Assembly: GCA_003164135.1 (NCBI GenBank)
Contig: PLSD01000048.1
Span: forward strand, 62,001 to 126,000
Length of the DNA stretch: 64,000 bases
Reading direction: 5' to 3'
From: Acetobacteraceae bacterium
GTDB lineage: Bacteria; Pseudomonadota; Alphaproteobacteria; Acetobacterales; Acetobacteraceae
Shown here: one piece after another, positions 1-9,858 of the stretch
How positions within the stretch are numbered: the first letter of the stretch is position 1
Layout of the letters: every line of letters begins with the position of its first letter
Made by a program: the position numbers and the translations under genes
Notes under the pieces: model-generated
What the model was told of the DNA's origin: nothing
Databases searched by the model: none
Seen by the model: the letters and a program-made list of their open reading frames with translations, nothing else

Positions 1-792
1 TCGCCTCTGGCCGCGCGCTACCGCGACCTCGCCGCGCGCATCGATGAAACCCTCGGCTTCATGGGCGCCTGCGGCCTCACCAGCATTTCCGCGCCGCAAA
101 TCCGCGAGACGGATTTCTACACCAGCCACGAATCCCTCCTGCTGCCCTACGAGCAAGCGCTCACCCGCCTGGATTCCACCTCGGGCGACTACTACGCCTG
201 CTCAGCGCATTTCCTCTGGATCGGCGACCGCACCCGCCAACTCGACGGCGCCCATGTCGAATTCATGCGCGGCATCCGCAACCCGATCGGCATGAAGGTC
301 GGCCCGAGCATGGAGACCGACGACCTGCTGCGCCTGATGGACCGCCTGGACCCGCAAAACGAGCCCGGCCGCCTCACCCTCATCGCCCGCATGGGCGCTG
401 ACAAAGTGGACGCCAAACTCCCCGGCCTGCTCCGCGCCGTCAAAGCCGCCGGCCGCACGCCGGTCTGGATGTGCGACCCCATGCACGGCAACACGATCAG
501 CACCGCGCAAAAACTCAAAACCCGCCGCTACGAGGCCATCGTCGCGGAACTGAAAAGCTTCTTCGCCGCCCATGCGGCGGAAGGCACCGTCGCCGGCGGC
601 GCGCATATGGAAATGACCGGCCAGGACGTCACCGAATGCACCGGCGGCGCCCGTGGCCTGCAGGAAGCCGACCTCCCCAACCGCTACGAAACCTCCTGCG
701 ACCCCCGGCTCAACGCCGAACAGGCACTGGAACTGGCATTCTTCCTCGCCGAGGAGCTCAAAACCCGCCGGGCCAAGCGCCCAACCACATGA
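1..792 (+). CDS. Class II 3-deoxy-7-phosphoheptulonate (DAHP) synthase, 3' part
   Basis: Condenses phosphoenolpyruvate with erythrose 4-phosphate, the first step of the shikimate pathway, in the cytoplasm. The frame is open from base 1, so the 5' end is outside the window; about 263 C-terminal residues are visible. They carry class II (plant/mycobacterial type) hallmarks: [33 protein letters not shown], a [14 protein letters not shown] block and the terminal SCDPRLN segment. These blocks supply the substrate- and metal-binding residues of the family. Its stop overlaps the next start (ATGA at 789-792), so the two genes are translationally coupled. The class is secure; the symbol is left open because class II enzymes are named inconsistently. 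Confidence 0.93.
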   Translation, partial: SPLAARYRDLAARIDETLGFMGACGLTSISAPQIRETDFYTSHESLLLPYEQALTRLDSTSGDYYACSAHFLWIGDRTRQLDGAHVEFMRGIRNPIGMKVGPSMETDDLLRLMDRLDPQNEPGRLTLIARMGADKVDAKLPGLLRAVKAAGRTPVWMCDPMHGNTISTAQKLKTRRYEAIVAELKSFFAAHAAEGTVAGGAHMEMTGQDVTECTGGARGLQEADLPNRYETSCDPRLNAEQALELAFFLAEELKTRRAKRPTT

Positions 793-1931
793 GCCTTTCC
801 CCGCTCAACGAGGCGGAAATCGCCGCGCGCACGGATGCCTATTTCAACCGTACGCGCGCCATCGTCACCCGCTTCGGCGACAAACGCGTCACCTACGCGG
901 TATTCCTGCGCCGCCCGGTGGTCTGCGCCCCGGCGCTCATGCTCGACTGGCTGCAAGCCGTCGCCAAATCCCGTGACGAAAAGTTTGAAATCGAGCTGAT
1001 GCACCCTGAAGGCTCCTGGGTCGGCGCCGGCGAGCCGCTGGTCTACATCACCGGCAGCCTCAAAGCCCTGGCCGACTTGGAAACCCTGGTCCTGCAAAAA
1101 ATCGGCGCCGCCTGCGTCGCCGCGCACAACGCCTTCCAGATGTGCGTCGCCCTCCCCAAAACTTCCTTCCTCGCCATGGACGCCCGCCACTGCGCCGGCG
1201 CCGAAATGCAGGAAATCATGGCCTACGCCGCCGCCGTCGGCTCCCGCGCCGCCCAAGCTGAGGGCGCCAAAGGCTTCATCGGCAACGCCAACGACTGGAC
1301 AGCCCACTACTTCAACGCCCCCGTCGGCTACGGCACCATGCCGCACGCCCTCATCGGCTACGCCGGCTCCACCCTGCGCGCGGCTGAAATGTTCGTGGAT
1401 ACTTATCCTCAGGACGACCTCACCGTGCTGGTGGATTACTTCGGCCGCGAAATCACGGACGCCTTAACCGTCGCGCGCCACTTCTCCGACATGGCCCAAG
1501 CTGGCCGCATGGCCGTCCGGCTAGACACCCACGGCGGCCGCTTCCTAGAAGGCCTCGACCCGCAGGAAAGCTACGCCGTACTGGAACGCCACGCCCCGGG
1601 CGCCCTGCGCCGTTACCGCAGCCAAACCGAACTACGCTACCTCATCGGCACCGGCGTCTCCGCCGCCGCCATCTGGAAAATGCGCGAAGCCCTCAACCAG
1701 GCCGGCTTCGAGAAAGTCCGCATCGTCGCCAGCTCAGGCTTCGGCGTCGAAAAATGCAGCGTCATGGCCGACGCCAGCACCCCCATAGACGTCGTCGGCA
1801 CCGGCAGCTTCATCCCCGAAACCTGGTCCGAAACCTACGCCACCGCCGACATCGTCGCCTACGACGGCCAACCCATGGTCAAAATCGGCCGCGAATTCCT
1901 ACTCCGCTCGGTCAAACGTGACCTCGGCTAA
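789..1931 (+). CDS. Nicotinate phosphoribosyltransferase-like protein
   Basis: About 380 residues, starting at the ATG that overlaps the DAHP synthase stop. It belongs to the nicotinate/quinolinate phosphoribosyltransferase fold: an early [11 protein letters not shown] segment, a central RLDTHGG strand, and a C-terminal [14 protein letters not shown] then PIDVVGTGS block matching the phosphate-binding part of the barrel. Known members join nicotinate to PRPP to give nicotinate mononucleotide for NAD salvage. The next gene is NAD synthetase, which supports an NAD role. The sequence differs from the classical PncB pattern, so exact substrate is inferred. A GCAA-loop hairpin follows the stop at 1945-1964. 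Confidence 0.8.
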   Translation: MSLSPLNEAEIAARTDAYFNRTRAIVTRFGDKRVTYAVFLRRPVVCAPALMLDWLQAVAKSRDEKFEIELMHPEGSWVGAGEPLVYITGSLKALADLETLVLQKIGAACVAAHNAFQMCVALPKTSFLAMDARHCAGAEMQEIMAYAAAVGSRAAQAEGAKGFIGNANDWTAHYFNAPVGYGTMPHALIGYAGSTLRAAEMFVDTYPQDDLTVLVDYFGREITDALTVARHFSDMAQAGRMAVRLDTHGGRFLEGLDPQESYAVLERHAPGALRRYRSQTELRYLIGTGVSAAAIWKMREALNQAGFEKVRIVASSGFGVEKCSVMADASTPIDVVGTGSFIPETWSETYATADIVAYDGQPMVKIGREFLLRSVKRDLG

Positions 1932-1944
1932 CATTCACACCGTC

Positions 1945-1964
1945 ATGCCCGCGCAAGCGGGCAT
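1945..1964. repeat. Intergenic palindrome, GTCATGCCCGC type
   Basis: An 8-bp perfect stem (ATGCCCGC/GCGGGCAT) closes a GCAA loop inside a CGTCATGCCC...GGGCATCCACG context, between the phosphoribosyltransferase and nadE. It resembles the small dispersed palindromes of alphaproteobacterial intergenic regions and could fold in the mRNA. No T-run follows, so it is not called a terminator. Confidence 0.5.
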
Positions 1965-1991
1965 CCACGCCTAACCTGACGGGGCGCACCC

Positions 1992-3653
1992 ATGACCACC
2001 CTCCGCATCGCCATCGCCCAGCTCAACAGCCACGTCGGCGCCATCGACAAAAACCTCGCCCTCATCCGCGCCGCGCGTGCGCAAGCCGCCGCCATGGGCG
2101 CGGACCTCCTCGTCACCCCCGAACTCTCCATCTCCGGCTACCCGCCCGAGGACCTCGTCCTCAAACCCGCCTTCGTCACCGCCTGCGAAGCAGCCGCCGA
2201 GGACCTCGCCAAAGACACCGCTGACGGCGGCCCCGGCATCATCATCGGCACCCCCTGGCGCAACGGCACCGCTTTGCACAACTCCGCCTTCGTCCTCGAC
2301 AATGGCAAAATCATCGCCAAACGCAAAAAGCACGAGCTCCCCAACTACGGTGTGTTCGACGAAAAGCGCGTCTTCGCCCCCGGCCCCGTCCCCATGCCGG
2401 TGGACTTCCGCGGTTTCCGTCTCGGCCTGCTCATCTGTGAGGATTGGTGGTTCCCCACCGTGCCCAAAACCCTCGCCGCTTCCGGCGCCGAGCTCCTGCT
2501 CTCCATCAACGGCTCCCCCTTCGAGGACGGCAAGCACCAAACCCGCATCGCCCTCGCCGCCCAGCGTGTCGCCGAAACCGGCCTCCCCTACATTTTCGCC
2601 GCCCTCACCGGCGGCCAGGACGAAATCGTTTTTGACGGCGCCTCCTTTGTCCTCAACGCTGACTCTGGCCTCGCCGCCCAGCTCCCCCATTTCGCGCAAG
2701 CCGTCACCCTCACCGAGTGGACCCGCACCCCCTCCGGCCTCATCTGCGCCCAAACCAGCTTCGCGCCCGAGCCGCACCGCCTGGAGCTCATCTACCAGGC
2801 CATGATGATGGGCCTGCGCGACTATGTGAACAAAAACGGCTTCCCCGGCATCGTCCTCGGCCTCTCCGGCGGCATCGACAGCGCCATCTCCGCCGCCGTC
2901 GCCGCCGACGCCCTCGGGCCAGAGCGCGTCCGCGCCGTCATGCTCCCCAGCCCCTACACCTCAACACACTCCCTGGAAGACGCCGCCGCCTGCGCAAACA
3001 TGCTGGGCATCCCTTACGAGACCATCCCCATCTCCGGCGCCATGGACGCTTTCGCCACCGCCCTCGCCCCCGCCTTCACCAGCCGCGAGCCGGACATCAC
3101 CGAGGAAAACCTGCAATCGCGCACCCGCGGCCTCATCCTCATGGCGCTCTCCAACAAATTCGGCCCCATGCTGCTCACCACCGGCAACAAATCGGAAATG
3201 TCAGTCGGCTACGCCACCCTCTACGGCGACATGTGCGGCGGCTATTCCGTGCTCAAAGACATCTACAAAACCACGGTCTTCGAACTCTCCCGCTGGCGCA
3301 ACGCCCACACCCCCGCCGGCACCCTCTGCCCGCACGCCCCCGCCATGCCCGATCGCATCATCACCAAACCCCCCTCCGCCGAGCTGAAACCCAACCAGAC
3401 CGACCAGGACTCCCTACCCCCCTACGACATCCTGGACGCCATCCTGCACCGCCTCATCGAAGGCGAAGCCAGCATCGACGACGTAGTGTCCGAAGGTTTC
3501 GAGCGCGCCACCGTCCTGCGCATCTGGAAACTCCTAGACCGCGCCGAATACAAACGCCGCCAAGCCCCCCCCGGCGTCAAAATTTCCCTGCGCGCCTTCG
3601 GCCGCGACCGCCGCTACCCCATGACCAACGGCTTCACGAATTTGATTAAGTAG
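1992..3653 (+). CDS. nadE: Glutamine-dependent NAD(+) synthetase
   Basis: Makes NAD from nicotinate adenine dinucleotide, ATP and glutamine-derived ammonia. The 553 residues are the usual two-domain length. The N-terminal nitrilase-type glutaminase has its triad visible: Glu44 (TPELSISGYPPEDL), Lys113 (KHELPNYG) and Cys149 (LLICEDWW). The C-terminal synthetase has the PP-loop LSGGIDSA at 291-298, followed by TTGNKSEMSVGY and GGYSVLKDIYK, typical of the family. The ATG at 1992 precedes the domain directly. It follows the nicotinate phosphoribosyltransferase-like gene on the same strand by 60 bp, forming an NAD pair, and is convergent with the glycan island on its right. Confidence 0.97.
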   Translation: MTTLRIAIAQLNSHVGAIDKNLALIRAARAQAAAMGADLLVTPELSISGYPPEDLVLKPAFVTACEAAAEDLAKDTADGGPGIIIGTPWRNGTALHNSAFVLDNGKIIAKRKKHELPNYGVFDEKRVFAPGPVPMPVDFRGFRLGLLICEDWWFPTVPKTLAASGAELLLSINGSPFEDGKHQTRIALAAQRVAETGLPYIFAALTGGQDEIVFDGASFVLNADSGLAAQLPHFAQAVTLTEWTRTPSGLICAQTSFAPEPHRLELIYQAMMMGLRDYVNKNGFPGIVLGLSGGIDSAISAAVAADALGPERVRAVMLPSPYTSTHSLEDAAACANMLGIPYETIPISGAMDAFATALAPAFTSREPDITEENLQSRTRGLILMALSNKFGPMLLTTGNKSEMSVGYATLYGDMCGGYSVLKDIYKTTVFELSRWRNAHTPAGTLCPHAPAMPDRIITKPPSAELKPNQTDQDSLPPYDILDAILHRLIEGEASIDDVVSEGFERATVLRIWKLLDRAEYKRRQAPPGVKISLRAFGRDRRYPMTNGFTNLIK

Positions 3654-3685
3654 GGCCGGGAATTACGAAAACTCGCATACGGTTT

Positions 3686-6607
3686 TTACCGGGCCGTGAG
3701 CGGCAATCCGTCAGTCTCCAATATATCGCGCAGTGCCGCTTCATACAGTGCGGGAGAATTTTCCGCCTCCACCCGTGCCAATGCCTGCATGCGCAATGTC
3801 CTCCATAAATCCGGGCTGGTGTAGAGTGCTACAATTTGCGCCGCAAACTCCTCCCCGTCATCCGTCTTTGCGGTCAGTAATTCCGTGCCGGTCTCCCAGC
3901 CCAGTTGCCCGGCCAGCAAGGGTGTGGCGACCATCGGAATGCCAAAAGCGGCGGCCTCATGCAGCTTATACGGTATGCCGGCCGCAAAACGCGCTGGGGC
4001 GATAAAAACGCGGTGGCTGGCATAAAGCGGTGTCAGATCCTCTTGCGGCCCGCGCAGATAAACACCTGGCGTGCGGCTAAGTTTTGTCAAATCCAGCCGC
4101 TGGTTCACATAGCCCGCCACGGTGAGCCTAGGGCGGGCGCCGAGCTTTGCTTCCAGCCGGGGCAGCACGTTTTCAACAAACCAGTGTAGAGAATCCAAAT
4201 TCGGCGAATTCACGTCATGCAGCGCGCCGACAAACAGCAAGCCCTGGCGTTCTTCAAATCCCGGCGCGGTTGGCTTGGCCTTTTGCACATGGCCGAGAAT
4301 TTTCACGCGCCCAAGCCCGATCCGGCGCAGCCATTGCGCCTCCGCCTCATTCACCGCAATCACCGTGTCGAAAGCCGGTGCATATTCAAGCTCCGCATGC
4401 ACCGCGGCGCTGGGGTCGTCCGCCACCTGGCCTGTCTGCATCTCCCACTTTGTCAGATCGCGCAAAGCGGCAATCGCCTCGGTATCGAGGATTTTGTGCC
4501 GTCCCGGCAATTCCATTCCCGCTTGTTGCAAAACAGGCAGCACCCGGGCCGCGTTTTGCGTCCGCGCCAGCCAGAGCACATCATAAAAATCGGGCCGCGC
4601 CGCGAGAAAGTCAGGGAGATCCGGCAATTCCCGGTCATGGATCACTTCAATCTCGCTGGCGAATTCATGCCAGATCCGCAACTGGCTTTCCACCGCGCGG
4701 AAAACCGGAAACAACGTGACATGATGTCCCATCCGCGCCATTTCGTGCGCCAGATCATGCGTTCGGGTATATCCCGCGCCAAGACCGCGAAATGGCAGCC
4801 GGTCCTCGATGAGCAGAATCCGCAAGCCAGGGTCTGACCGCGCATGACGCGCCCGGATGTCGCTTCCATCCCAGCGCCTGGGTTGCAGAGCCAGAAAATC
4901 CGCATGTCTTGTCTGAAATTTTTTGAACGCCGTGGGGTTTATGTGCAACCCGCCAGCATCCAGCCCGGCGATATTGGTCACCGCCACCGCCGGATCATAG
5001 ACGACACGAAAACCTAGACGAAGAATGTCGAGGCAGAGCCCGGCATCCGCAAGCGTGCCCCCGTCAAGCCCGAAACCGGCAAGCTGGCTCGGCAGGCCCG
5101 CGCGCAACAGCAAAAAAGCGGAAGCGCAAAAATCAACGTCGCGGGTAAAATTCGCCTCAGGCACGTCAGAAGCGGCGCCACACAGATAGGGTGTGCAACT
5201 GCCATCGCGCCAAACGATCCCGCCAGCCGCTTGCAATTGGCCATTGCAGGAGAGAATTTTCCCGCCCACCGCGCCAATATTTGGCGCCGACTCCAACCGC
5301 GCTTGCGCCGCCGCCACGGCATCACCCTCGATCACGGTATCCGCCCCCAGCAACAGCACCGGCACGGTGGGGGGGAGCAAATTCGCCGCCAGCCCGGCTT
5401 CCAGCACGCTCGTGCCGGGAGCCGGGCGCAGCACATGCGCACCGCGCAGGCAAACGTCCAGCATTGCCGCCGGGCAGCCCTTGGCACTCTCCACCAGCAC
5501 CAGTTCCACATTCTGGCCGCATGTCGCCAAACGCAGCGCCTGCAATGCCAGTAGCGCTGGCGCCGGGTCGTTTTGCAGCTGCATCAGCACGCTGAGCACG
5601 GGGTCGCCCGTATAGGAAAAATCCAAGCCCCGCCGTGCCAGCAACGCCGAGACATTGCGCGCCCGCGCGGCAACAACGCTTTGCGCCGCCTGATGATCCG
5701 CCACCCTGGCCGGGCCAGCCAAAATGCCGCCATGCGCCGAAAAATGCGCAAACGCATCACGGAACAGCCCTGCCTCGATATCCGCCTGTACCGAAACATT
5801 CCTGAAATAATCTTCGAGATTGATATCAGGGTGGGGCTGGCGCTGCTCAAAAATTCCATGCTGGATAAAATGGTCAAAGCCATTCCGGAATTTCCCGGCT
5901 GCCACCGCGACCGCGATATCGGGATAAATCTCCGCATAAAACGCTTCTGAAAAATAAGGCGACGGATTGTTTTTTTTGCCCTCGGCGTGGGTAAGGTAAT
6001 GCTCCAGCATGGAGCCGCATGATGCCGCCACCGTGCCGCCAAACTGCGCGGCATACCAGGCATCATCAAAATACCAGGAGAGGCGGTGATGCGCCTTATT
6101 CGCAAATCCCTGCCGCGCAAAATACGCGAAGGGCCCAGCACCGTTTTCCGGCACAAAATGCCGCAGATACAGCCTGGGGTCGAAAAACAGGCTGCCTTGC
6201 CACAAAGCGCGGTCGCCTTGGCGCAAAAAATGATCATAGCCGTTGAGAAAGCCGCCATCCGCCAGAAAGGCGTTTGTCAATTCACGATAGGTCGTCCGGT
6301 AAAACCCTTCGGAAAACAGCCAATGCGGCGAACGCGCGTAAAAACCCTCGGCTTGGTAATGCGCGAATCCCGATGATATTTTATCGTCCTTGATAAGCGC
6401 CGCCACATCCGGAAAAGTCGTGCGGTACCAGGCTTCACTGAAATACGGATTGGGCGATACCGCGCTCTGTTTGGCTGCGCTTTGGTAATGCGCCAGAGCC
6501 GCTTGCCCATCAGCGCCGGCCAATTCTTCTCGGTGCTGGTCCCGGTACCAGTCAGCATCGAAAACACGCCAATCCGGGCCGTCCGGCGAGGGCAGGAAAC
6601 GGGTCAT
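3686..6607 (-). CDS. Large repeat-GT2-like-GT4 glycosyltransferase
   Basis: 973 residues. Residues 16-290 hold about seven repeats of roughly 40 residues, each starting like YFSEAWYRTTFPDV and containing an FxHY core. Residues 336-570 look like a GT2 domain. Residues 594-973 are a GT4-type (group 1) transferase with RILLIEDRLPFRGLGAGYTR, LLFVGALHDVNSPNLDSL and a C-terminal ARFAAGIPYKLHEAAAFG donor-binding block. The domain order matches the protein at 16873-19833, but the GT2 part has lost its key motifs: the NND position reads GAD (421-423) and the ED(T)D base position reads ADAG (520-523). The GT4 domain therefore looks active and the GT2 part degenerate. No signal peptide or membrane segment, so probably cytoplasmic glycan assembly. 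The acceptor is unknown. Confidence 0.82.
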   Translation of the reverse strand: MTRFLPSPDGPDWRVFDADWYRDQHREELAGADGQAALAHYQSAAKQSAVSPNPYFSEAWYRTTFPDVAALIKDDKISSGFAHYQAEGFYARSPHWLFSEGFYRTTYRELTNAFLADGGFLNGYDHFLRQGDRALWQGSLFFDPRLYLRHFVPENGAGPFAYFARQGFANKAHHRLSWYFDDAWYAAQFGGTVAASCGSMLEHYLTHAEGKKNNPSPYFSEAFYAEIYPDIAVAVAAGKFRNGFDHFIQHGIFEQRQPHPDINLEDYFRNVSVQADIEAGLFRDAFAHFSAHGGILAGPARVADHQAAQSVVAARARNVSALLARRGLDFSYTGDPVLSVLMQLQNDPAPALLALQALRLATCGQNVELVLVESAKGCPAAMLDVCLRGAHVLRPAPGTSVLEAGLAANLLPPTVPVLLLGADTVIEGDAVAAAQARLESAPNIGAVGGKILSCNGQLQAAGGIVWRDGSCTPYLCGAASDVPEANFTRDVDFCASAFLLLRAGLPSQLAGFGLDGGTLADAGLCLDILRLGFRVVYDPAVAVTNIAGLDAGGLHINPTAFKKFQTRHADFLALQPRRWDGSDIRARHARSDPGLRILLIEDRLPFRGLGAGYTRTHDLAHEMARMGHHVTLFPVFRAVESQLRIWHEFASEIEVIHDRELPDLPDFLAARPDFYDVLWLARTQNAARVLPVLQQAGMELPGRHKILDTEAIAALRDLTKWEMQTGQVADDPSAAVHAELEYAPAFDTVIAVNEAEAQWLRRIGLGRVKILGHVQKAKPTAPGFEERQGLLFVGALHDVNSPNLDSLHWFVENVLPRLEAKLGARPRLTVAGYVNQRLDLTKLSRTPGVYLRGPQEDLTPLYASHRVFIAPARFAAGIPYKLHEAAAFGIPMVATPLLAGQLGWETGTELLTAKTDDGEEFAAQIVALYTSPDLWRTLRMQALARVEAENSPALYEAALRDILETDGLPLTAR

Positions 6608-6632
6608 GCCAGAATGGCGGGCACCCGCAAGC

Positions 6633-7544
6633 TCACGGGGTCACCCTGCGCTTCGCAGCTTTCGGCGCTGGCTTCACATCAGGGCTTGCCGGCATGGGCG
6701 GCGTGGCCTGCGTCTCCGCCGCTTCCATCGCTGCCAGCTCGAGCGGCATCAGGCCGAAGCCAATATGCCGGAATGCCATCAGCACGCGCAGATCCTCATG
6801 CGCCGCGTGCGCCTCCGTTGCCGTGCGGGATTTGCCATGCACGCGATAGCGGCAGAGAATTTCCGGCACATAGGCGGCGCTAAACCCGGCATCGATGAAT
6901 TTCAGCCAGAAATCGTAATCCTCCCAGCCATCGTCGATATGGGTGAAGCCATCGACCGCTGCCCATGCGGCGCGGCGCACCAGCGCCATCACGTCGACAT
7001 AATTTTGCCGGCGCATCTCCACGATATCCCAGATATCCGCTTCGCCAATGGCCATCTCATCGCCGAATTTGACGATTTGGCTATAGGTCGCATCAAAGCC
7101 GCCAGTATGCGCCGCGTCGTACAGTCTTGCGATGGCGCGTGGAAAAATATCGTTATCGGCATCGATGATAAACACGAATTCGCCCGCCGCTTCCCGGAAG
7201 ACGGTGTTGCGCGCCTCGGCCGGCCCCTGGTTGCGCACATGCGCAAGTACCCGCACGCGATGGAAACGGGCGTCGTTTTTTTCGGCCCAAGCTGCGGCGG
7301 TCTCGGCCGAATTATCTTTCGGCGAGGCATCGTCGATGACCAGCAATTCCAGTTTTTCATGCGTCTGCGCCGCCACGGAATCGAGGCATTCTTCGACAAA
7401 GCGCTCATAATTATAAAGCGTCACGCAAACGCTCACCAAATCCGCCGGCACTGGCTGGGCGGCGCGCTTGGCGGCAGTTTTATCGTTCGCCCAGGAATCG
7501 AAAACGGTTTTCGTCGCCGGCGCCCAAAGCTTATCGATGTTCAT
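6633..7544 (-). CDS. Family 2 glycosyltransferase
   Basis: 303 residues with a complete GT-A fold: an SVCVTLYNYERFVEECLDS nucleotide-binding start, VIDDASPKDNSAE, the metal-binding region FIIDADNDIFPRA, and a downstream DGWEDYDFWLKF acidic motif typical of GT2 enzymes. It should transfer a sugar from a nucleotide-diphosphate donor. The last ~35 residues are Pro/Ala/Lys-rich and probably disordered. Its ATG overlaps the stop of the upstream CgeB-like transferase by 4 bp (7541-7544), and the large GT4 gene begins 25 bp after its stop, so 9565-3686 reads as one operon. Sugar and acceptor cannot be told from sequence. Confidence 0.88.
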   Translation of the reverse strand: MNIDKLWAPATKTVFDSWANDKTAAKRAAQPVPADLVSVCVTLYNYERFVEECLDSVAAQTHEKLELLVIDDASPKDNSAETAAAWAEKNDARFHRVRVLAHVRNQGPAEARNTVFREAAGEFVFIIDADNDIFPRAIARLYDAAHTGGFDATYSQIVKFGDEMAIGEADIWDIVEMRRQNYVDVMALVRRAAWAAVDGFTHIDDGWEDYDFWLKFIDAGFSAAYVPEILCRYRVHGKSRTATEAHAAHEDLRVLMAFRHIGFGLMPLELAAMEAAETQATPPMPASPDVKPAPKAAKRRVTP

Positions 7545-9565
7545 GCGCCAGCACCGCCATTTTGTAAAAACTCACTCAATGCCCCGCTATTTTCCAGGGC
7601 AAAGCGCGGCTCGGTGATCCGCAGCACGTTTTCCTGAATTTTCGCCGCATGCGCCTGACCGTCCGGGCTATCCACCAGCCATTCGATCAGATCCGGCATA
7701 TGCCGCGCTGCCTCTTCGAGAAAATGCACACCGGGTTTGAACACAGGGTGCGGCAAGCAGGGTTCGGTCACCACGATGCTGCCTCCCAGCATGCCGAGCT
7801 TCACTAGCCTGTGCCATTCAAAAAACCCCAGATCATCGCGATGAATGTTCAACGATATTTTCGCATGCGCCGTCACATGCCGGCCAATACGCGATAAAAT
7901 ACCGTCGCGAGCATTGGCCGTGAGCGGGCCGGTGAATTTACGGTAATAGATAAAATTTTCGTAGTTAGCGAGAAACTGCGCGCTGCGGGCAAAAAACATC
8001 TCCCGCCGGCGCGAGGTGGCGCCGAAAAACGCCACGGTGAGCGGGCGCTGCGTGATCGGCGTGGACGGGTCCGGGCGGCTCCAGGCGGCTTTGGGCAGCA
8101 CGCGGTAAAACGGGTGGGAAAGATCCTCTGGATACAGCCATTCATCACTGGGCAGGGCATTTGGATTGAAATGCAGCGCTGGCAGGCCGCATTGCCGAAA
8201 AATATCCGCGATCTGGTAGCAGATATCGACAACGCCGCGTGACGCCAGGATGAACGGCACCGCGCGCTCGAACCAGATGGTTTGCGGCTGCTCGGTATTA
8301 TACATGAAAGCGTTGCGGACGATCTCGTCCGTCACCCATTTAGGGCCGTGGCCGATATGGAAGAACTCGTGCGGCGCGGTGATGATGGTGGTGGCGGGCA
8401 ACTCATCCGGCTCGCTCTGATCGTCATACAGTCTGGCCTCGGCACCGATGAATCTCAGCGCATCAACCAGCTCCTGCGCCAGCTCTTTGATAAATACATT
8501 GCCGGCGGCGTTATAGAGTACGCCCACCGGCGCATGGACCCCGGCCTGTCGCGCCTGTGCCGGCAGCACCGGAAAGGGCCGGCGCGTGCTATCGCCCAGC
8601 ACCTGCGCCACCCGCAAAGGCTTGAACACTTTCCGTCCCTCCGGAAACCCATGTGTCAGCGCATGGTTGACCGGGTCGGCGGTATCGGTTTTCACCGCCT
8701 TCGCCACGTCGTTATTCAGTTCCAGATAATCTTCCGGCTTGAACAGCGGCAAACGGGTCAGCCGGTCCATCGCCAATTCCAGCGTTTTTAGTGAAAACAT
8801 CGTGAGCAGGCCGGGGTCGATCAGCTTGTCCGGCGTGCCGAACAGAATGTAATGCACGAGCCGGCATTTGCCGGGGGTCAGGCCGGCATTATAGGTGTAT
8901 TGCTTCAGGTTGAGGCTTTTATTCGGCCGCCGCCCCTCCTGCTCGCCGTAGAGAATGTAATGGCGCAACGGCGCCGCGCCGGAGCTGCGGACATCGACGT
9001 TCTTTTCCAGATACCAGGCACTATCAAACAAGCCTGAATGGGTGATGATCCTTGTATTGCTGTCCAGGCTCTCGCTCAGCATGTAATTGACCAGCGGATT
9101 CTGCGCGATACCGGTCAGCGTCAGCGTTTTTTGGGTGTAGGGGGCAAGGTCGAGTTCGGGATTCGGCGTGCGCCCTTCTTTCGCGCCATAAAAAACATAA
9201 TGCCGGATCGGGTCGATCGCATGCTCCCGGACGTCGGCATTTTGTTCCAGATACCAGACGCGGTCGAACAAGCCGGAGCGCCGGATCAGGTCAATCTGCA
9301 AGCCTGGGTTGCTGTGCTTAATATAATGCGCCAGCGGGCTGCGCGTGCCAATCAGCTCAGTGCCGGCGCTGCCGCGATACGGGTCAAGCGTGAGGTCCTG
9401 GCATGGCTGCAAGCCTTCAAATTCGCCTCGCAGAACATAATGCCGTAAGGGGTCTGGGCGTGCATCACCAGGGTTCGTACAAATTTTGAGGTACCACTCA
9501 ACATCGAACAGACCTGAATCTGCGATGGTTGCGATATCCTCTTCCACTTCGCTAGATGCCAGCAT
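7541..9565 (-). CDS. Repeat-containing CgeB-like glycosyltransferase
   Basis: 674 residues, first gene of the 9565-3686 operon. The first ~310 residues are tandem units of about 75 residues, with copies of GLFDRVWYLEQNADVR followed by RHYVFYGAKEGRTPNP, then a half-unit ending in LVNYML. The same WY...HY motif occurs in three other proteins of the island. The C-terminal half starts at VGVLYNAAGNVF and ends in a GT-B donor-site-like segment (ISLNIHRDDLGFFEW, then LGMLGGSIVVTEPC), as in CgeB/YkvP-type transferases. No signal peptide. Transfer of a sugar to a surface glycan or protein is inferred from the family and neighbours. Confidence 0.75.
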   Translation of the reverse strand: MLASSEVEEDIATIADSGLFDVEWYLKICTNPGDARPDPLRHYVLRGEFEGLQPCQDLTLDPYRGSAGTELIGTRSPLAHYIKHSNPGLQIDLIRRSGLFDRVWYLEQNADVREHAIDPIRHYVFYGAKEGRTPNPELDLAPYTQKTLTLTGIAQNPLVNYMLSESLDSNTRIITHSGLFDSAWYLEKNVDVRSSGAAPLRHYILYGEQEGRRPNKSLNLKQYTYNAGLTPGKCRLVHYILFGTPDKLIDPGLLTMFSLKTLELAMDRLTRLPLFKPEDYLELNNDVAKAVKTDTADPVNHALTHGFPEGRKVFKPLRVAQVLGDSTRRPFPVLPAQARQAGVHAPVGVLYNAAGNVFIKELAQELVDALRFIGAEARLYDDQSEPDELPATTIITAPHEFFHIGHGPKWVTDEIVRNAFMYNTEQPQTIWFERAVPFILASRGVVDICYQIADIFRQCGLPALHFNPNALPSDEWLYPEDLSHPFYRVLPKAAWSRPDPSTPITQRPLTVAFFGATSRRREMFFARSAQFLANYENFIYYRKFTGPLTANARDGILSRIGRHVTAHAKISLNIHRDDLGFFEWHRLVKLGMLGGSIVVTEPCLPHPVFKPGVHFLEEAARHMPDLIEWLVDSPDGQAHAAKIQENVLRITEPRFALENSGALSEFLQNGGAGA

Positions 9566-9858
9566 GTATCCTCGAAACCATTTATCCGGAGCCGGAAGAT
9601 GTTAGGGCCGAATCGCGGTGCGTGCCGCCTTCAAATCTAAATCCGTCTCTTATTCAGTACGCAAGGGAGAAATTCCAGCTTTTTGCCGAACCATGGCTAG
9701 GTTCACCACAAGGCCATTGCTCCCTCAGGTAATGTAGTCCGCTGTTTTCATGTATCGGTGCCGAATGCAAATCACAATAGGCGGCGTTGGGCGGCTGTGG
9801 CTTAAGGGCGCACCTCGCCGCGGCCGGATTGTAACAGCCAAGCGCGGCCCGGCCTCAC
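9566..9858. other. Non-coding gap between two minus-strand genes
   Basis: 293 bp upstream of the CgeB-like operon and downstream of the sulfotransferase gene. No convincing ORF, tRNA or terminator is seen. It should hold the operon promoter, but no good -35/-10 pair could be assigned by eye. Confidence 0.4.

Noticed and set aside
471-788. N-terminal extension of the nicotinate phosphoribosyltransferase-like gene
   Set aside because: It overlaps the DAHP synthase frame and reads as low-complexity Arg/Pro sequence.
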